Assembly: GCA_009823395.1 (NCBI GenBank)
Contig: CM020512.1
Location: 8,807,905 to 8,871,904 of the forward strand
DNA from: Thamnaconus septentrionalis
Lineage: Eukaryota > Chordata > Actinopteri > Tetraodontiformes > Monacanthidae
Length of the DNA: 64,000 nucleotides
Reading direction: 5' to 3'
Position 1 is the first letter of the stretch. Every line of letters begins with the position of its first letter. Shown here piece after piece: positions 63,550 to 64,000 of this stretch. The notes under the pieces are model-generated. The model was not told the origin of the DNA and searched no databases. It saw nothing but the letters and a program-made list of their open reading frames with translations. A program made the position numbers and the translations under genes.

Positions 63550-63913
63550 CTAGAAGTCCTGCCGGATGTTCTCCTTGTTCTCGTCTCCCTGCTGCTGTCT
63601 GAGCTGAGACAATTCGTTCTCCAGCTGGATGATGGCTCGCTCGATCTCATAGTTCTTACTGACCAGAGACACCCAGCTGTAGAATAGGCACAAAAACGTC
63701 AGGATGGTTGGTATAAGAGTATGTGAGATCAAGTGGGACTTTACAAAACAATGATTATTATTGACGTGTGGAATATGCCTTTTTACTCCGATATAAAATT
63801 ACACCCTACATAGAATAACAATAATAACCTACTTTGACTCAAGCTCACGCAGTTTGGCTCCTCCTGACAATTGGTCGTTCTTTCTCTGCCAGTTCAGGTC
63901 TTGGATTTGCTTC
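63550..63913 (-). CDS. bcas2: BCAS2/SPF27, last two coding exons (gene continues past the right edge)
   Basis: BCAS2 (SPF27) is a core subunit of the PRP19/NTC complex of the spliceosome. The visible exons are 63833-63913 and 63550-63676. The first starts after a TGTGCAG acceptor, reads [20 protein letters not shown] and LRELES, and ends at a GTAGGT donor. The second, after CTACAG, reads [20 protein letters not shown] and finishes [12 protein letters not shown] before TAG. This matches the C-terminal coiled coil of human BCAS2 almost residue for residue. A split codon (AA then C, Asn) joins the exons. The remaining 5' exons lie outside the window; 63914-64000 is intron. Confidence 0.95.
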
Positions 63914-64000
63914 CTGCACACCGACAACAAAACACTGTTAATCGCAGAAACAAGTTTTAAAACATCCCGTTGAAACCGAGCATCCTGGGGCTGCGTCACC

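Overview
The window is vertebrate nuclear DNA, almost certainly from a teleost fish. The genes are split into many short exons with GT-AG introns. Between them lie long AT-rich stretches with (CA)n, (AT)n, (GATA)n and (AAG)n microsatellites, and dispersed repeats of teleost type: short inverted-repeat DNA transposons and a tRNA-derived SINE with an L2-like tail. No prokaryotic, viral or CRISPR-like system was seen. I reconstructed exons by matching splice sites and reading phase to protein families I know. No alignment program was run.

Layout. (1) 406-1494, plus strand: an intronless IGBP1 (alpha4/TAP42-family) coding region, possibly a retrogene. (2) 3437-6853, plus: SZRD1, four coding exons, with a long 3' tail holding (GAT)n and (CAG)10 tracts. 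(3) 9533-27713, minus: ATP13A2, a lysosomal P5B-type polyamine-transporting ATPase, resolved into 29 coding exons (1,153 aa). Its first exon carries only 13 coding bases and lies 3.7 kb upstream of exon 2. (4) 28684-31773, minus: SDHB, the iron-sulfur subunit of mitochondrial complex II, 8 exons, 279 aa, with all 11 cluster cysteines. (5) 31.8-39.7 kb: no gene that I can support. (6) 39761-54640, minus: TMEM240, 4 exons, 175 aa, with large repeat-rich introns. (7) 54.7-59.0 kb: simple-sequence-rich intergenic DNA. (8) 59141-62154, plus: OTUD3 deubiquitinase, 7 coding exons, 349 aa, apparently without the UBA region of the human protein. (9) 63550-63913, minus: the last two exons of BCAS2/SPF27; the gene continues beyond the right edge.

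The genes do not form an operon or pathway. They encode a PP2A-regulatory chaperone, an RNA-binding SUZ-domain protein, a lysosomal transporter, a respiratory-chain subunit, a neuronal membrane protein, a deubiquitinase and a spliceosome component. All except IGBP1 have human counterparts on chromosome 1, and ATP13A2-SDHB is a conserved neighbour pair. SZRD1/ATP13A2 and OTUD3/BCAS2 converge tail to tail.

I found no undescribed biological system. The most informative oddities are: a PAALP sequence in ATP13A2 where P5B pumps normally have PPALP; dinucleotide repeats lying directly against several ATP13A2 splice donors; a start-stop uORF and a second uORF in the ATP13A2 leader; a transposon that fills OTUD3 intron 5 in a gene that seems to have lost its UBA segment; the intronless IGBP1; and GCTAGC/GTTAGC-rich clusters near several 5' ends.
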